DNA from: Oscillospiraceae bacterium
GTDB lineage: Bacteria > Bacillota > Clostridia > Oscillospirales > Oscillospiraceae
DNA length: 64,000 nt
Direction of reading: 5' to 3'
NCBI GenBank assembly: GCA_902795345.1
Contig: CADBKO010000007.1
Location: 42,096-106,095, forward strand
The notes under the pieces are model-generated. The model worked only from the letters and a program-made list of their open reading frames with translations. It did not search any database and was not told where the DNA came from. Below, one piece after another: positions 1-8,516 of this stretch. The translations under genes were made by a program, and so were the position numbers. Position 1 is the stretch's first letter; the number at the start of each line of letters is the position of its first letter.

Positions 1-560
1 ATCACGCCCGCCACCAGGGACCAGATCACCACCGGGGCGGACAGGCGGAACAGGCCCCGGTCCACGGGCTTGCCGTCCCGGGCCCGGCGCAGATAGTCGG
101 CGGAGAGATCCAGATACTTGGAAAAGCCGCCGTACCAGTCGTTTTTCCGCAGATACGGCTTCACTTCCTTCATGAGCTGGTCCTTGCCGAAGTCGGTGAA
201 GGCGGTGTTGCCGAAGCCGTAGGCAGCCAGGTCATAGTCCCGCTCCTCCATGCTCAGCAGGAGGATGACGCCGCTCCTTTCCGGACCCCAGCCGAAATTA
301 TACTTGTTATAGACCCCCTCGGTGAAGGTCTCCACGTCGTAGAAGTCGGTGTCGTCCACCACGACCACGATGATGTCGCAGGAATACTGCCGGGAATACG
401 CCTCCGCCCGCGTGTTCAGCTCCTCCGCCTGCTCCTCCGTCAGAATACCGGAGGCGTCGCAGACCAGAGGCAGCTCCCGGGCGCTGTCCGCCATCACGGG
501 CAGGGCCAGCAGCAGGCACAGGATCAGGAGCAGCGCCAGGGAAGCCAGTCTTTTCTTCAT
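1..560 (-). CDS. TPM-domain exported membrane protein, partial
   Basis: The gene starts at the ATG at 560 behind a GAGAGGGGG ribosome binding site and runs off the left edge, so the C-terminus is missing. The translation begins with a clear signal peptide (MKKR, a Leu-rich core, then an AMA-like cleavage region near VMADS) followed by a TPM-type domain: LVCDASGILTEEQAEELN, then CDIIVVVVDDTDF and a YNKYNFG stretch. TPM proteins sit in or outside the membrane; some are called phosphatases, but the function here is unknown. It lies 14 bp downstream of the zinc-ribbon gene in the same direction, so the two are probably cotranscribed. Confidence 0.8.
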   Translation of the reverse strand, partial: MKKRLASLALLLILCLLLALPVMADSARELPLVCDASGILTEEQAEELNTRAEAYSRQYSCDIIVVVVDDTDFYDVETFTEGVYNKYNFGWGPERSGVILLLSMEERDYDLAAYGFGNTAFTDFGKDQLMKEVKPYLRKNDWYGGFSKYLDLSADYLRRARDGKPVDRGLFRLSAPVVIWSLVAGV

Positions 561-574
561 GCCGCCGCCCCCTC

Positions 575-1672
575 TCAAAATACGATGGTGCCCAGCACCA
601 GCGCCGCGATAACGGCCCCCACGAGGAAACTGCCGCAGAACCAGGCCGCCAGCCTGCCCTTGTCGATGGGTAGGTCCCCCACCAGCTTCCCCGTCTGCCC
701 GTTGACGGCAAAGAGGTAGTTTTTCTCGTTCCATTTCGTGCTCAGGAGCCAGACGGGCAGCAGAGCATACTGGGAGCCGGTGCGGCGGTAGGAAATGTCG
801 GCACTCTCCTTACTGACGGTGGCGTAGCCCTTCACCGTCGCCTCCAGGGCGCCCACGGTGCTCCCCTCCGCCCGCTTCCGGGCCCGCTCCTCGGCGGTGG
901 CGGCGTCCACGTCGTATTTATCCGCCATATAGCCGGGGAGGAAGGCGGTGGAGAAGGGCTGAAGCTCCCCGAAATCATAGGGCTCGATGGCGTCCATATG
1001 CTCGTCGGGCATCTTGGTGGAGCTGTCCACGGGGATCCTTCGGAAGCTGAGGCCCCCCCGGCGCTCACACTGGAAGTGGGAGGTCTCCGTCACCCGGTAC
1101 GCCCCCTGGTTCCAGCTGCGGACCTTGGTGGCGTGGAAGGTGGCGCTGCCCTCGGTCTCCCCGTCGTAGAGCCAAAAGGGGGCGTAGACGCCCTTGATCT
1201 CCTCCAGGTGGTTCTGACTGGAGAACAGCTTGGGCAGCAGGGGCTTTTTCCTGTAATGCTCCTTCAGGGCCGCGATGGCCTTCTCCTTGGTCAGCTTGAA
1301 GGGGATGACCCAGTCGGGCCGCAGGGCGCCGCTCAGCTCCCCCGGCACGATGCTGGGATTGCCGCAATAGGGGCAGCTGGTGGCCGCCGTGGTCTGGTCG
1401 CAGATCAGCTCCGCCCCGCAGGAAGGGCAGTTATATACCTTCAGCCCTGCCGCCTCCGCCTCGCTCCAATGGGAGCCCTCCGGCTGCGTTTCTCCGGCGG
1501 CAGCCTGGGCGGCATGGGCCGCGTTTGCGTCCGCCTGGGCGTAGAGCGCTTCGATCTCCGACGTGTCGTAGGCACTCCCGCAGTATTCGCAGACGAGCTT
1601 CCCCGTGACGGGGTCGAAGCGCAGGGGCCCGGTACAGGCCGGGCACTGATAGTTGGTGATGCTTTCAGCCAA
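575..1672 (-). CDS. Zinc-ribbon (TFIIB-type) membrane-anchored protein
   Basis: A 365-residue protein with two zinc ribbons near the N-terminus: CPAC at residues 10-13 with CEYC at 28-31, and CPSCG with CPYCG around residues 75-100. A single hydrophobic helix (AAWFCGSFLVGAVIAALVLG) ends the protein, so it is tail-anchored. I chose the TTG at 1672 because the AAAGGAGG motif lies 8 nt upstream; a GTG at 1681 is also in frame but touches that motif. Proteins of this build often neighbour TPM-domain genes, as here. The biochemical role is unknown. Confidence 0.75.
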   Translation of the reverse strand: MAESITNYQCPACTGPLRFDPVTGKLVCEYCGSAYDTSEIEALYAQADANAAHAAQAAAGETQPEGSHWSEAEAAGLKVYNCPSCGAELICDQTTAATSCPYCGNPSIVPGELSGALRPDWVIPFKLTKEKAIAALKEHYRKKPLLPKLFSSQNHLEEIKGVYAPFWLYDGETEGSATFHATKVRSWNQGAYRVTETSHFQCERRGGLSFRRIPVDSSTKMPDEHMDAIEPYDFGELQPFSTAFLPGYMADKYDVDAATAEERARKRAEGSTVGALEATVKGYATVSKESADISYRRTGSQYALLPVWLLSTKWNEKNYLFAVNGQTGKLVGDLPIDKGRLAAWFCGSFLVGAVIAALVLGTIVF

Positions 1673-1867
1673 TGCACGCACCTCCTTTGTATGTCTCTAT
1701 GCCGCATGATACAGGAATTATGAAAAAAACGCAATAAGAACTGCTTCGGAAGTAAATTCATCGAATCTTAATCCGATTTCTATTTCCTCTTTATCGGCAT
1801 GGGAGTACAATAGGGGCACATAAGGCTGAGGGAGTTGAACCCCGGCCTTAAGAGGGGGAAGGGAGCC

Positions 1868-2566
1868 ATGCCCAATATCCTGATCTGCGACGACGACGCG
1901 GACATCGTATCCGCATTGAAGATATACCTGACCCAGCCGGACTACCGCATCCTCACCGCTTGTAACGGGAAGGAAGCCCTGGAGATCCTGGACAGGGAGG
2001 AAGTGCACCTCATCCTGCTGGACATCATGATGCCGGTGATGGACGGGCTGAGCGCCCTGGCCGCCCTCCGGGAGCGCAGCCATGCCCCCGTCATCCTCCT
2101 CACCGCCAAAAGCGAGGACACGGACAAGGTCCTGGGCCTGAACCTGGGGGCTGACGACTATGTGACCAAGCCCTTCCAGCCCCTGGAGGTCTGCGCCCGG
2201 GTCCGCAGCCAGCTACGGCGCTATCTCAGCTATTCCGGCGCGCCGAAGACGGGGGAGACCCTGACCGCCGGGGGGATCGAGCTAAACGACCGCACCAAGG
2301 AGGTGCTGCTGGACGGAGAGCCGGTTTCCCTCACCCCCAAGGAATATGAGATACTCAAGCTGCTCATGTCCTCCCCCGGCACCGTGTTCTCCCCCAAGGA
2401 GATCTACGCCGCCGTGTGGAAGGAGAAGCCCTTCGGCTCGGACAACACCGTGGCGGTCCACATCCGCCACCTGCGGGAAAAGCTGGAGATCGACCCGGCG
2501 GACCCCCGGCATATCAAGGTGGTCTTCGGCCAGGGCTATAAGCTGGAAAGGGGGAGAGAAGGTTGA
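1868..2566 (+). CDS. OmpR/PhoB-family response regulator
   Basis: A 232-residue response regulator. The receiver domain (about 1-120) has the acidic pocket CDDDAD near the start, phospho-acceptor Asp52 in LLDIMMPVMDG and the conserved Lys in TKPFQPLEV. The C-terminal winged helix (about 135-230) has LTPKEYEILKLL and the AVHIRHLREKLE recognition helix. The ATG at 1868 follows an AGAGGGGGAAGGGAG site; an upstream in-frame TTG at 1835 would swallow this site. The stop overlaps the start of the kinase gene, so the pair is translationally coupled. The 195-bp gap upstream holds a TACAAT at 1806-1811 that may be a -10 box, without a good -35. The regulon cannot be inferred. Confidence 0.95.
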   Translation: MPNILICDDDADIVSALKIYLTQPDYRILTACNGKEALEILDREEVHLILLDIMMPVMDGLSALAALRERSHAPVILLTAKSEDTDKVLGLNLGADDYVTKPFQPLEVCARVRSQLRRYLSYSGAPKTGETLTAGGIELNDRTKEVLLDGEPVSLTPKEYEILKLLMSSPGTVFSPKEIYAAVWKEKPFGSDNTVAVHIRHLREKLEIDPADPRHIKVVFGQGYKLERGREG

Positions 2567-4494
2567 AGCGCTTTTTCCGCACGATCGGGGGCAAGCTCAG
2601 CCTCTTTGTCTGCTGCATCGCGTGCCTCTGCCTGCTGGCGGGCTCCGCCGCGCTGGGGGTGTTCCTGCTGGAAGAACCCCAGTTCTATACCGCCTCCGAG
2701 GCGGAGATATACACGGACTATCTCTCCCGGCCCCTGCGGGGCTACGGGTACAGCCTGCTGGCCGACATCCTCCATCAGCATGCGCCGGAGGCCGATTGGG
2801 GCAACGCCGTATGGCAGGTGCAGGACGCTTCCGGGACCGTCATATGCCGCAGCCGGAGCGCCGGCGGGGTGCAGGATTGGGGATTCCGCTTTGATTACGG
2901 TTACTTCCCGTCGAACGAAGAAAGATTCGAACTGCGCTACCTGTGGACTAGCGAGGAACGGGAGCAGGGGATGGAGGTCTACACCGTCTCCTTCGCCCTG
3001 AAGGAAGGGCTGCCCATGCTGGACGAGCTGGCCCTGACCGCCCGGCTGGTGCATGTCGGCTGGACCCTCCGCTACGCCGTGTTCTTCATCGCTTTTCTCG
3101 CCCTGGGCCTCTCCATCGCGTCCTTCGTGGGGCTGATGTGCGTCTCCGCCCGCAGGCCGGACACGGAGGAGCTTCGCCCCGGAGCCCTGTACCGCGTCCC
3201 CTTCGACCTGATGCTGGCCCTCTGCGTAATCGGCTTCCTCCTGCTGTGCCTCCTCCTGGACGGCGCGACCTCTTCCGAAGCGGCCACCCTCGCCGCCATC
3301 GGCCTTATGGGACTGCTGGGGGCCAACCTGGTCCTGGGTCTCAGCATGAGCGCCGCCGGGCGCATCAAGGGCCATACCCTGGTGAAAAACACGGTGATCG
3401 GCTTCTGCCTGCGCAAGCTCTGGCAGCTCCTCCGCGCCCTGGGCGGGCTGCTGGGGAAGCTCCCCCTGGTGTGGCGCACGGCCCTCGTTTTCGCGGGCAT
3501 CTCCCTGATCGAGGGGATCGCCATCCTCCTGTGCTGGTATGAGACGGACAACCTGGCGGTCCTGTGGGTGGTGGAAAAGCTGTTCCTCTTCCCCGCGGTG
3601 CTGACCCTGGCCCTCCAGCTGCGGAGGCTCCAGAAGGGGGGCGAAGCCCTGGCTGCCGGGGACCTGGGCTACGTCACCGAGACCGGGGGCATGGTCCCCG
3701 CCCTCCGCCGCCACGGGGAAAACCTCAACCGCATCGGCGAGGGCATGAGCGCCGCCGTGGAGCAGCGCCTGCGCAGCGAGCGGATGAAGACGGAGCTCAT
3801 CACCAACGTGTCCCACGATCTGAAAACGCCCCTCACCTCCGTGGTGAACTATGCCGAGCTGGTGGGCCGGGAGGCCCCGACGGAGGGGAAGCTGCGGGAA
3901 TATGCCGACGTGCTCCTGCGCCAGGCGGAGCGGCTGAAACGGCTGATCGAGGATCTGGTGGAGGCCTCCAAGGCTTCCACGGGCAATCTGGAGGTGGAGC
4001 TTGCGCCCTGCGACGCAGGCGTGTTCCTCACCCAGGCCGCGGGGGAATACCAGGAAAGGCTGGCCGCCGCGGGTTTAACCCTGGTGACGAAAACGCCGGA
4101 AAAGGAGCTGCGCATCCTGGCCGACGGGCGGCGCATGTGGCGCATCTTCGACAATCTCATGGGCAACGCCCTGAAATATGCCCTCCCCGGCACCCGTGTC
4201 TATCTCAGCCTGGAGGAACAGGACGGGGAAGCGGTCTTTACCTTCAAGAATACCTCCCGGGAACCCCTGGACCTGCCCGCTTCGGAGCTGATGGAGCGCT
4301 TCGTCCGGGGGGACGCGGCCCGGTCTACCGAGGGCAGCGGCCTGGGCCTCTCCATCGCCGGGAGCCTGGCGGAGCTGCAGGGGGGGACTCTGCGCCTCTT
4401 CACCGACGGGGACCTGTTCAAGGCCATGCTCCGTTTCCCGATCGTCCTTATTCGCCGGGATGCGTCGCATCCACCCAAGGGCGAATGCTCGTAG
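2563..4494 (+). CDS. Sensor histidine kinase, multi-pass
   Basis: A 643-residue kinase that begins at TTG 2563, overlapping the regulator stop by 4 nt. One N-terminal helix (about 10-35) is followed by an extracytoplasmic region to about 165, then four more hydrophobic helices up to about 345. The catalytic core has the phospho-acceptor His418 in NVSHDLKTPL, an N-box DNLMGNALKYA and the G-box GSGLGLSIAG. I see no obvious HAMP domain. The last 16 residues (VLIRRDASHPPK...) are encoded by the 5' part of a repeat element starting at 4444, so the native C-terminus has probably been replaced. It should phosphorylate the adjacent regulator; the signal is unknown. Confidence 0.93.
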   Translation: MKRFFRTIGGKLSLFVCCIACLCLLAGSAALGVFLLEEPQFYTASEAEIYTDYLSRPLRGYGYSLLADILHQHAPEADWGNAVWQVQDASGTVICRSRSAGGVQDWGFRFDYGYFPSNEERFELRYLWTSEEREQGMEVYTVSFALKEGLPMLDELALTARLVHVGWTLRYAVFFIAFLALGLSIASFVGLMCVSARRPDTEELRPGALYRVPFDLMLALCVIGFLLLCLLLDGATSSEAATLAAIGLMGLLGANLVLGLSMSAAGRIKGHTLVKNTVIGFCLRKLWQLLRALGGLLGKLPLVWRTALVFAGISLIEGIAILLCWYETDNLAVLWVVEKLFLFPAVLTLALQLRRLQKGGEALAAGDLGYVTETGGMVPALRRHGENLNRIGEGMSAAVEQRLRSERMKTELITNVSHDLKTPLTSVVNYAELVGREAPTEGKLREYADVLLRQAERLKRLIEDLVEASKASTGNLEVELAPCDAGVFLTQAAGEYQERLAAAGLTLVTKTPEKELRILADGRRMWRIFDNLMGNALKYALPGTRVYLSLEEQDGEAVFTFKNTSREPLDLPASELMERFVRGDAARSTEGSGLGLSIAGSLAELQGGTLRLFTDGDLFKAMLRFPIVLIRRDASHPPKGECS

Positions 4495-4549
4495 ATCCCG
4501 GCGAAACGTCCTCTCCAAAACGCAAACGGTTCCCTGGTTTGCGTTTTGG
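4444..4549 (+). repeat. Structured interspersed element, family A copy 1
   Basis: First of five copies. Outer stem arms TTCGCCGGGAT (4451-4461) and ATCCCGGCGAA (4495-4505) enclose a variable hairpin. The linker AAACGTCCTCT leads to a second hairpin, arms CCAAAACGCAAAC (4515-4527) and GTTTGCGTTTTGG (4537-4549). Its left end lies inside the histidine kinase reading frame, and the glycosyltransferase starts 30 bp after its right end. The second stem has a different sequence from the other copies but still pairs. Confidence 0.85.
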
Positions 4550-4579
4550 TTTTCATCAAACTCTCCAAAGGAGAAAGCC

Positions 4580-5857
4580 ATGCAGACGCTTCATACAGGA
4601 AATCTCATCATCACCCTGGTCTTTTCCCTCTGCTGCGCCTATCAGCTGCTGTATCTGCTGCTGCCCCGGGTGAAGAAGGAAAAGCCCCTGCCTCCCTCCG
4701 GGGGCAAGCATGACTATGCCGTGCTGATCTGCGCCCGGAATGAGGAGAAGGTGATCGGCGGGCTGCTGGAAAGCCTCCGGCGGCAGACCTATCCCAGGGA
4801 GAAGCTCCATGTTTTCGTCCTGGCGGACAACTGCACCGACGGCACCGAGGCCGCCGCCCGGGCGGGCGGCGCGCGGGTCTATACCCGGCGGGACAGGGAG
4901 CATGTGGGGAAGGGCTATGCCCTGGAAGCCCTGCTGGATCATCTGCGGCGGGATCACCCGGCGGGCTTCGACGGATATTTCGTCTTCGACGCGGACAATC
5001 TGCTGGAAAAGGACTGCATCGAGCAGATGGACCGGAGCTTTTCCAGCGGGCTGGAGATCGTCACCGGCTATCGCAACAGCGTCAATTACGACGGCAGCTG
5101 GATCAGCGCGGGCTCCGCCCTCTGGTTTTTGCGGGAGAGCCGCTATCTGAACCACGCCCGCCATCTCCTGGGGGTCAGCTGCGCCGTTTCCGGCACGGGC
5201 TTCCTCTTTGGCCGCAGCGTGGCGGAGGAGCTGGGCTCCTGGCCCTTCCACCTGCTGACGGAGGACATCGAGTTCACCGCGTATCAGATCATCCGGGGGA
5301 GAAGGATCGGCTTCTGCGCCGGGGCGGTGTTCTACGACGAGCAGCCGGAGGGCTTCGCCCAGTCCTGGCGGCAGCGCCTCCGCTGGGCCAGAGGGTATAT
5401 CCAGGTGATGTGCCGCTATGGGCCGAGGCTGGCAAAGGGCGCCCTGGGGGGTTCTTTCGCCTGCTACGATATGCTCATGAACATCCTGCCCTTTATCCTC
5501 CTGCCCGCCCTCTCCCTGGCTTCCGCCCTGGGCCTGGGCGTCTGGAGCGTCTGCCGCGGGGGGAGCTTTCTGCCGGGGCTCCTGGGCATCCTCCGGACCC
5601 TGGGGATCAGCTGGATCATGTTCTTCCTCCTGGGGGCCTATACCACCGCGACGGAGTGGCGGCATATTTGCACCACCGCCCTGCGGAAGCTGGGCTATCT
5701 GTTCACCTTCCCCTTTTTCCTCATGACCTACCTGCCCGTGGGCATCGCCTCCCTCTTCTACGACCCCGGCTGGAAGCCCATCTACCATGGGGCCTGCCGC
5801 ACCCGGCGGGAGCCGGAGGGCCGCCGGCGGAGCCGGGTCGTCTCCTCCGGACAATAA
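4580..5857 (+). CDS. Family 2 glycosyltransferase, membrane-bound
   Basis: A 425-residue glycosyltransferase of the cellulose/hyaluronan synthase type. An N-terminal helix (about 6-28) is followed by a GT-A catalytic domain with CARNEEKVIGG, the nucleotide-binding VLADNCTDGT, the metal-binding DAD in VFDADNLLE, the acceptor/base region LTEDIEFT and the QRLRW motif of processive enzymes. Three or four hydrophobic helices follow from about residue 300. The ATG at 4580 has AAAGGAGAAAG upstream. Donor and product are not predictable. It is separated from the upstream kinase only by repeat element A copy 1 and may be cotranscribed with the two-component pair. Confidence 0.9.
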   Translation: MQTLHTGNLIITLVFSLCCAYQLLYLLLPRVKKEKPLPPSGGKHDYAVLICARNEEKVIGGLLESLRRQTYPREKLHVFVLADNCTDGTEAAARAGGARVYTRRDREHVGKGYALEALLDHLRRDHPAGFDGYFVFDADNLLEKDCIEQMDRSFSSGLEIVTGYRNSVNYDGSWISAGSALWFLRESRYLNHARHLLGVSCAVSGTGFLFGRSVAEELGSWPFHLLTEDIEFTAYQIIRGRRIGFCAGAVFYDEQPEGFAQSWRQRLRWARGYIQVMCRYGPRLAKGALGGSFACYDMLMNILPFILLPALSLASALGLGVWSVCRGGSFLPGLLGILRTLGISWIMFFLLGAYTTATEWRHICTTALRKLGYLFTFPFFLMTYLPVGIASLFYDPGWKPIYHGACRTRREPEGRRRSRVVSSGQ

Positions 5858-5861
5858 CAGA

Positions 5862-5888
5862 GGTCCCGCTGCATCTGGCAGCGGGACC
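5862..5888. terminator. Bidirectional terminator between convergent genes
   Basis: Perfect 11-bp stem GGTCCCGCTGC / GCAGCGGGACC with a 5-nt loop, between the convergent glycosyltransferase and esterase genes. The flanks are only moderately T-rich on either strand. Confidence 0.75.
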
Positions 5889-5905
5889 CCTTATACATAT
5901 TTGAC

Positions 5906-6940
5906 TTATTTATATGTGTCGAAGTCTTTGTCCTTGTAGGCCACGTTGAAGGGCATGTGGATGTCGTGCGCCTGGCCGAAGGGCATGGCGCCGGGGCCGT
6001 TGGGCTCGCTGCCCGGAGGGGGCACCGGCATATTCATCATCATGGGAGGAGGTCCGCCCGCACCGGGTCCACCCGGCCCGCCCGGTCCGCCGGGGCCGGG
6101 CCTGGGGCCTTCCCCTCCGGGAGGGGGTCCCATCATCATCATTTGCTGGGGGATCTGGCTGATGCCCAGCACGTTGCAGAGGAAGTTCCAGCAGCCCTCG
6201 AACCAATCGTCCACGCAGGGGCCTACGGTGCCGTCCATGCCCGCCATCCGCTTGCTGCCGCCGGTCTCGCCGTGGCCGCCGAAGCCGGAGATGAAGCAGC
6301 CAAAGGGCCGCTTATGCCGCTCGTAGGAGTCAATCATGGCGATGGCCTGGTAGACGGATACCAGGGTGTCCATCCGGGCATGGTGGAAGAAGGCGGGAGG
6401 CGTCTGATCCCCCACCAGGTCGCCGTTGGGTACATAGGTCAGCTTGCCGTCGTCCACCTGCTGGCCGCAGAACATGGGGCCGAAGCCCAGGATCATGGCG
6501 TCGGGCCGGGCTTCCTCCCCGGTGCAGCCCGCCTGCTCCATCAGGTCGGGCCGGTTCCACAGGTTGCCGGTGCTCTGGCAGATGAAGGCGCCGGCGGAGT
6601 TGCCGGAGATGATGATCTGCTTGGGGTTGACGCCCCATTCCTTGGCGTGGTCGCGGACGATCTTGATGGAGCGCATCAGGTCGATGACCACCTGGGGGAA
6701 GCGGTAGTATTTGCCGCAGGGATAGAGATAGGTGCAGATAACGCCCACGCCTTTGGAGCTCAGCCTGCCGCCGATGACCTCTGTGTCCGATTCGCTGCAG
6801 GCCATGAAGCCGCCGCCGGGCACATGGATGAGGGCGGGGGTGGGGGGAGTGGGCATGCCCATCATGGGCGGGACGTTGTGGACGCTGACGATCAGCTTCG
6901 CGTCCCCCCGCTCATTCAGGGGAAAGGTGAAAACTTGCAT
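5906..6940 (-). CDS. Alpha/beta-hydrolase esterase with Pro/Gly/Met-rich tail
   Basis: A 344-residue alpha/beta-hydrolase. The oxyanion-hole segment is HVPGGGF (39-45), the nucleophile Ser115 lies in ISGNSAG, and Asp191 (HARMDTLVS) and His223 (GFGGHGETGG) complete a plausible triad. The catalytic fold ends near residue 262. The rest is a low-complexity tail rich in Gly, Pro and Met (about 263-320) and a short YKDKDFDTYK end. There is no signal peptide. The ATG at 6940 is preceded by AGGAGG. It resembles the BD-FAE/acetyl-esterase branch that deacylates plant polysaccharides, but the substrate is not certain. The repetitive tail recalls an insert in the hydrolase at 42924. Confidence 0.8.
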   Translation of the reverse strand: MQVFTFPLNERGDAKLIVSVHNVPPMMGMPTPPTPALIHVPGGGFMACSESDTEVIGGRLSSKGVGVICTYLYPCGKYYRFPQVVIDLMRSIKIVRDHAKEWGVNPKQIIISGNSAGAFICQSTGNLWNRPDLMEQAGCTGEEARPDAMILGFGPMFCGQQVDDGKLTYVPNGDLVGDQTPPAFFHHARMDTLVSVYQAIAMIDSYERHKRPFGCFISGFGGHGETGGSKRMAGMDGTVGPCVDDWFEGCWNFLCNVLGISQIPQQMMMMGPPPGGEGPRPGPGGPGGPGGPGAGGPPPMMMNMPVPPPGSEPNGPGAMPFGQAHDIHMPFNVAYKDKDFDTYK

Positions 6941-7289
6941 GTGGTAGCCTCCTTTATGTTCATTTTACGTTTTTCCGGCACTTTGCCCCATGACGGGAGC
7001 GTTCCCGCGTCTTGGACGATACGGAATAGTTATATAAGAAATATTATACAGGAGCCCAGGGAAAAGAAAACCGGAAATCGGCACAAATCGGCGCCCGGAA
7101 AATTGTGCATTTCTCCGAGAAGGGGTCAGCGCGGCTTCCCGGCTCGGGCGGTCCGGAAGGGGGCGCGCGGCGGCTGCCCCGGCTGTCCCTCCGCCGGGGC
7201 GTCAGGGCCGGGGAAAAGGGAGCGATGGGGCTTATCAAAAGCCGCCGGATATGATACAATAACATAACTACACAGGAGGAGGACTGAGC
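6941..7289. other. Divergent intergenic region
   Basis: A 349-bp gap between divergently transcribed genes. A TACAAT at about 7255-7260 could be the -10 box of the aldo/keto reductase; the -35 (TTATCA-like) is weak. The left part near 7030-7050 is AT-rich and could hold the esterase promoter. No reading frame or repeat family was recognised in the remainder, which is GC-rich. Confidence 0.45.
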
Positions 7290-8435
7290 ATGGAGCGGAG
7301 AAGACTGGGAAAGACGGGCCTGATGGTCAGCGAGGTGGGCTTCGGCGGCGAATGGCTGGAGCGCCACAGCACGGAGGAATGTGCCTGCCTGCTGGACCAC
7401 GCGGCATCGAAGGGCATCAACATCCTGGACTGCTGGATGAGCGAGCCGAAGGTGCGCACGAATATCGGCAAGGCCCTGGCGGGCAAGCGGGAAAAATGGA
7501 TCATCCAGGGGCACATCGGCTCCACCTGGCAGGAGGGGCAGTATGTCCGCACCCGGGACGCCGGCAAATGCCGGGAGGCCTTTCAGGACCTGCTGGACCG
7601 GCTGGGGACGGACTACATCGACCTGGGCATGATCCACTATGTAGACCAGGTGGAGGATTGGGAGGCCATCCAGGATTCCCCCTATCTGGACTATGTGAAG
7701 GAGCTGCGGGAGAAGGGGATCATCCGCCATGTGGGCCTTTCCACCCATAACCCGGTGATCGGGAAACTGGCGGCGGAGAGCGGCCTGGTGGAAATGATCC
7801 TGTTCAGCATCAACCCCGCCTTCGACCTGATGCCCCCCACCGACGACATCGACAAGTATTTTGCCGAGGAATACGACGGGGGACTGGCGGGCATCGACCC
7901 GGCACGGCGGGAGTTTTACCAGCGCTGCGAGCAGCTGGACGTGGGACTGACGGTGATGAAGCCCTTCGCCGGGGGCCGCCTGTTCGACGAAAAGCGCTCG
8001 CCCTTCGGCGTCCCTCTCACGCCGGTGCAGTGCATCCACTACTGCCTGACCCGCCCGGCGGTGGCCTCGGCCCTCTGCGGCTACGATACCACGGAACAGA
8101 TCGACGCCGCCGCAGCCTATGAGACGGCTTCGCCGGAGGAACGGGACTATGCCAGCGTCCTGGCCGGAGCCCCCAAGCATGCCTACAAGGGCGGCTGCAC
8201 CTACTGCGGCCACTGCAAGCCCTGTCCCGCGGAGATCGACATCGCCATGGTGAACAAGCTGTATGACCTGGCGGTGATGCAGCCGGAGGTCCCCGCCTCC
8301 GTGCGGGAGCATTATTTCGCCCTGAGCCGCAGGGCCGACGAATGTCTGGGCTGCCGCCAGTGTGAGAGCCGCTGCCCCTTCGGGGTGCCGGTGTCCCGGC
8401 GCATGGCCGAGGCCGCGGCCCTGTTCGGCAGGTGA
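7290..8435 (+). CDS. Aldo/keto reductase with C-terminal 4Fe-4S domain
   Basis: A 381-residue fusion of an aldo/keto reductase TIM barrel (about 1-290) and a dicluster ferredoxin-like tail with CTYCGHCKPCP and CLGCRQCESRCPFG. The barrel starts with the family signature RRLGKTGLMVSEVGFGG. The usual catalytic Asp is present (Asp47), but the position of the catalytic Tyr reads DCWMSEP, and the usual catalytic Lys is replaced in KWIIQGHIG, so the classical tetrad is incomplete. This is a recurrent clostridial subfamily, presumably a ferredoxin-linked oxidoreductase. The ATG at 7290 follows AGGAGGAGG. A strong terminator follows. Confidence 0.88.
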   Translation: MERRRLGKTGLMVSEVGFGGEWLERHSTEECACLLDHAASKGINILDCWMSEPKVRTNIGKALAGKREKWIIQGHIGSTWQEGQYVRTRDAGKCREAFQDLLDRLGTDYIDLGMIHYVDQVEDWEAIQDSPYLDYVKELREKGIIRHVGLSTHNPVIGKLAAESGLVEMILFSINPAFDLMPPTDDIDKYFAEEYDGGLAGIDPARREFYQRCEQLDVGLTVMKPFAGGRLFDEKRSPFGVPLTPVQCIHYCLTRPAVASALCGYDTTEQIDAAAAYETASPEERDYASVLAGAPKHAYKGGCTYCGHCKPCPAEIDIAMVNKLYDLAVMQPEVPASVREHYFALSRRADECLGCRQCESRCPFGVPVSRRMAEAAALFGR

Positions 8436-8449
8436 GCGAAAAAGATAAA

Positions 8450-8480
8450 AAGGCGGTTCCCCTACGCGGGGAGCCGCCTT
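8450..8480. terminator. Terminator after the aldo/keto reductase
   Basis: Stem AAGGCGGTTCCCC / GGGGAGCCGCCTT with a short TACGC loop, then TTCCCGTTT. It sits between convergent genes and can serve both strands. Confidence 0.85.
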
Positions 8481-8516
8481 TCCCGTTTGCAAAAACCGGA
8501 ACTCTGATCTGCTCCG

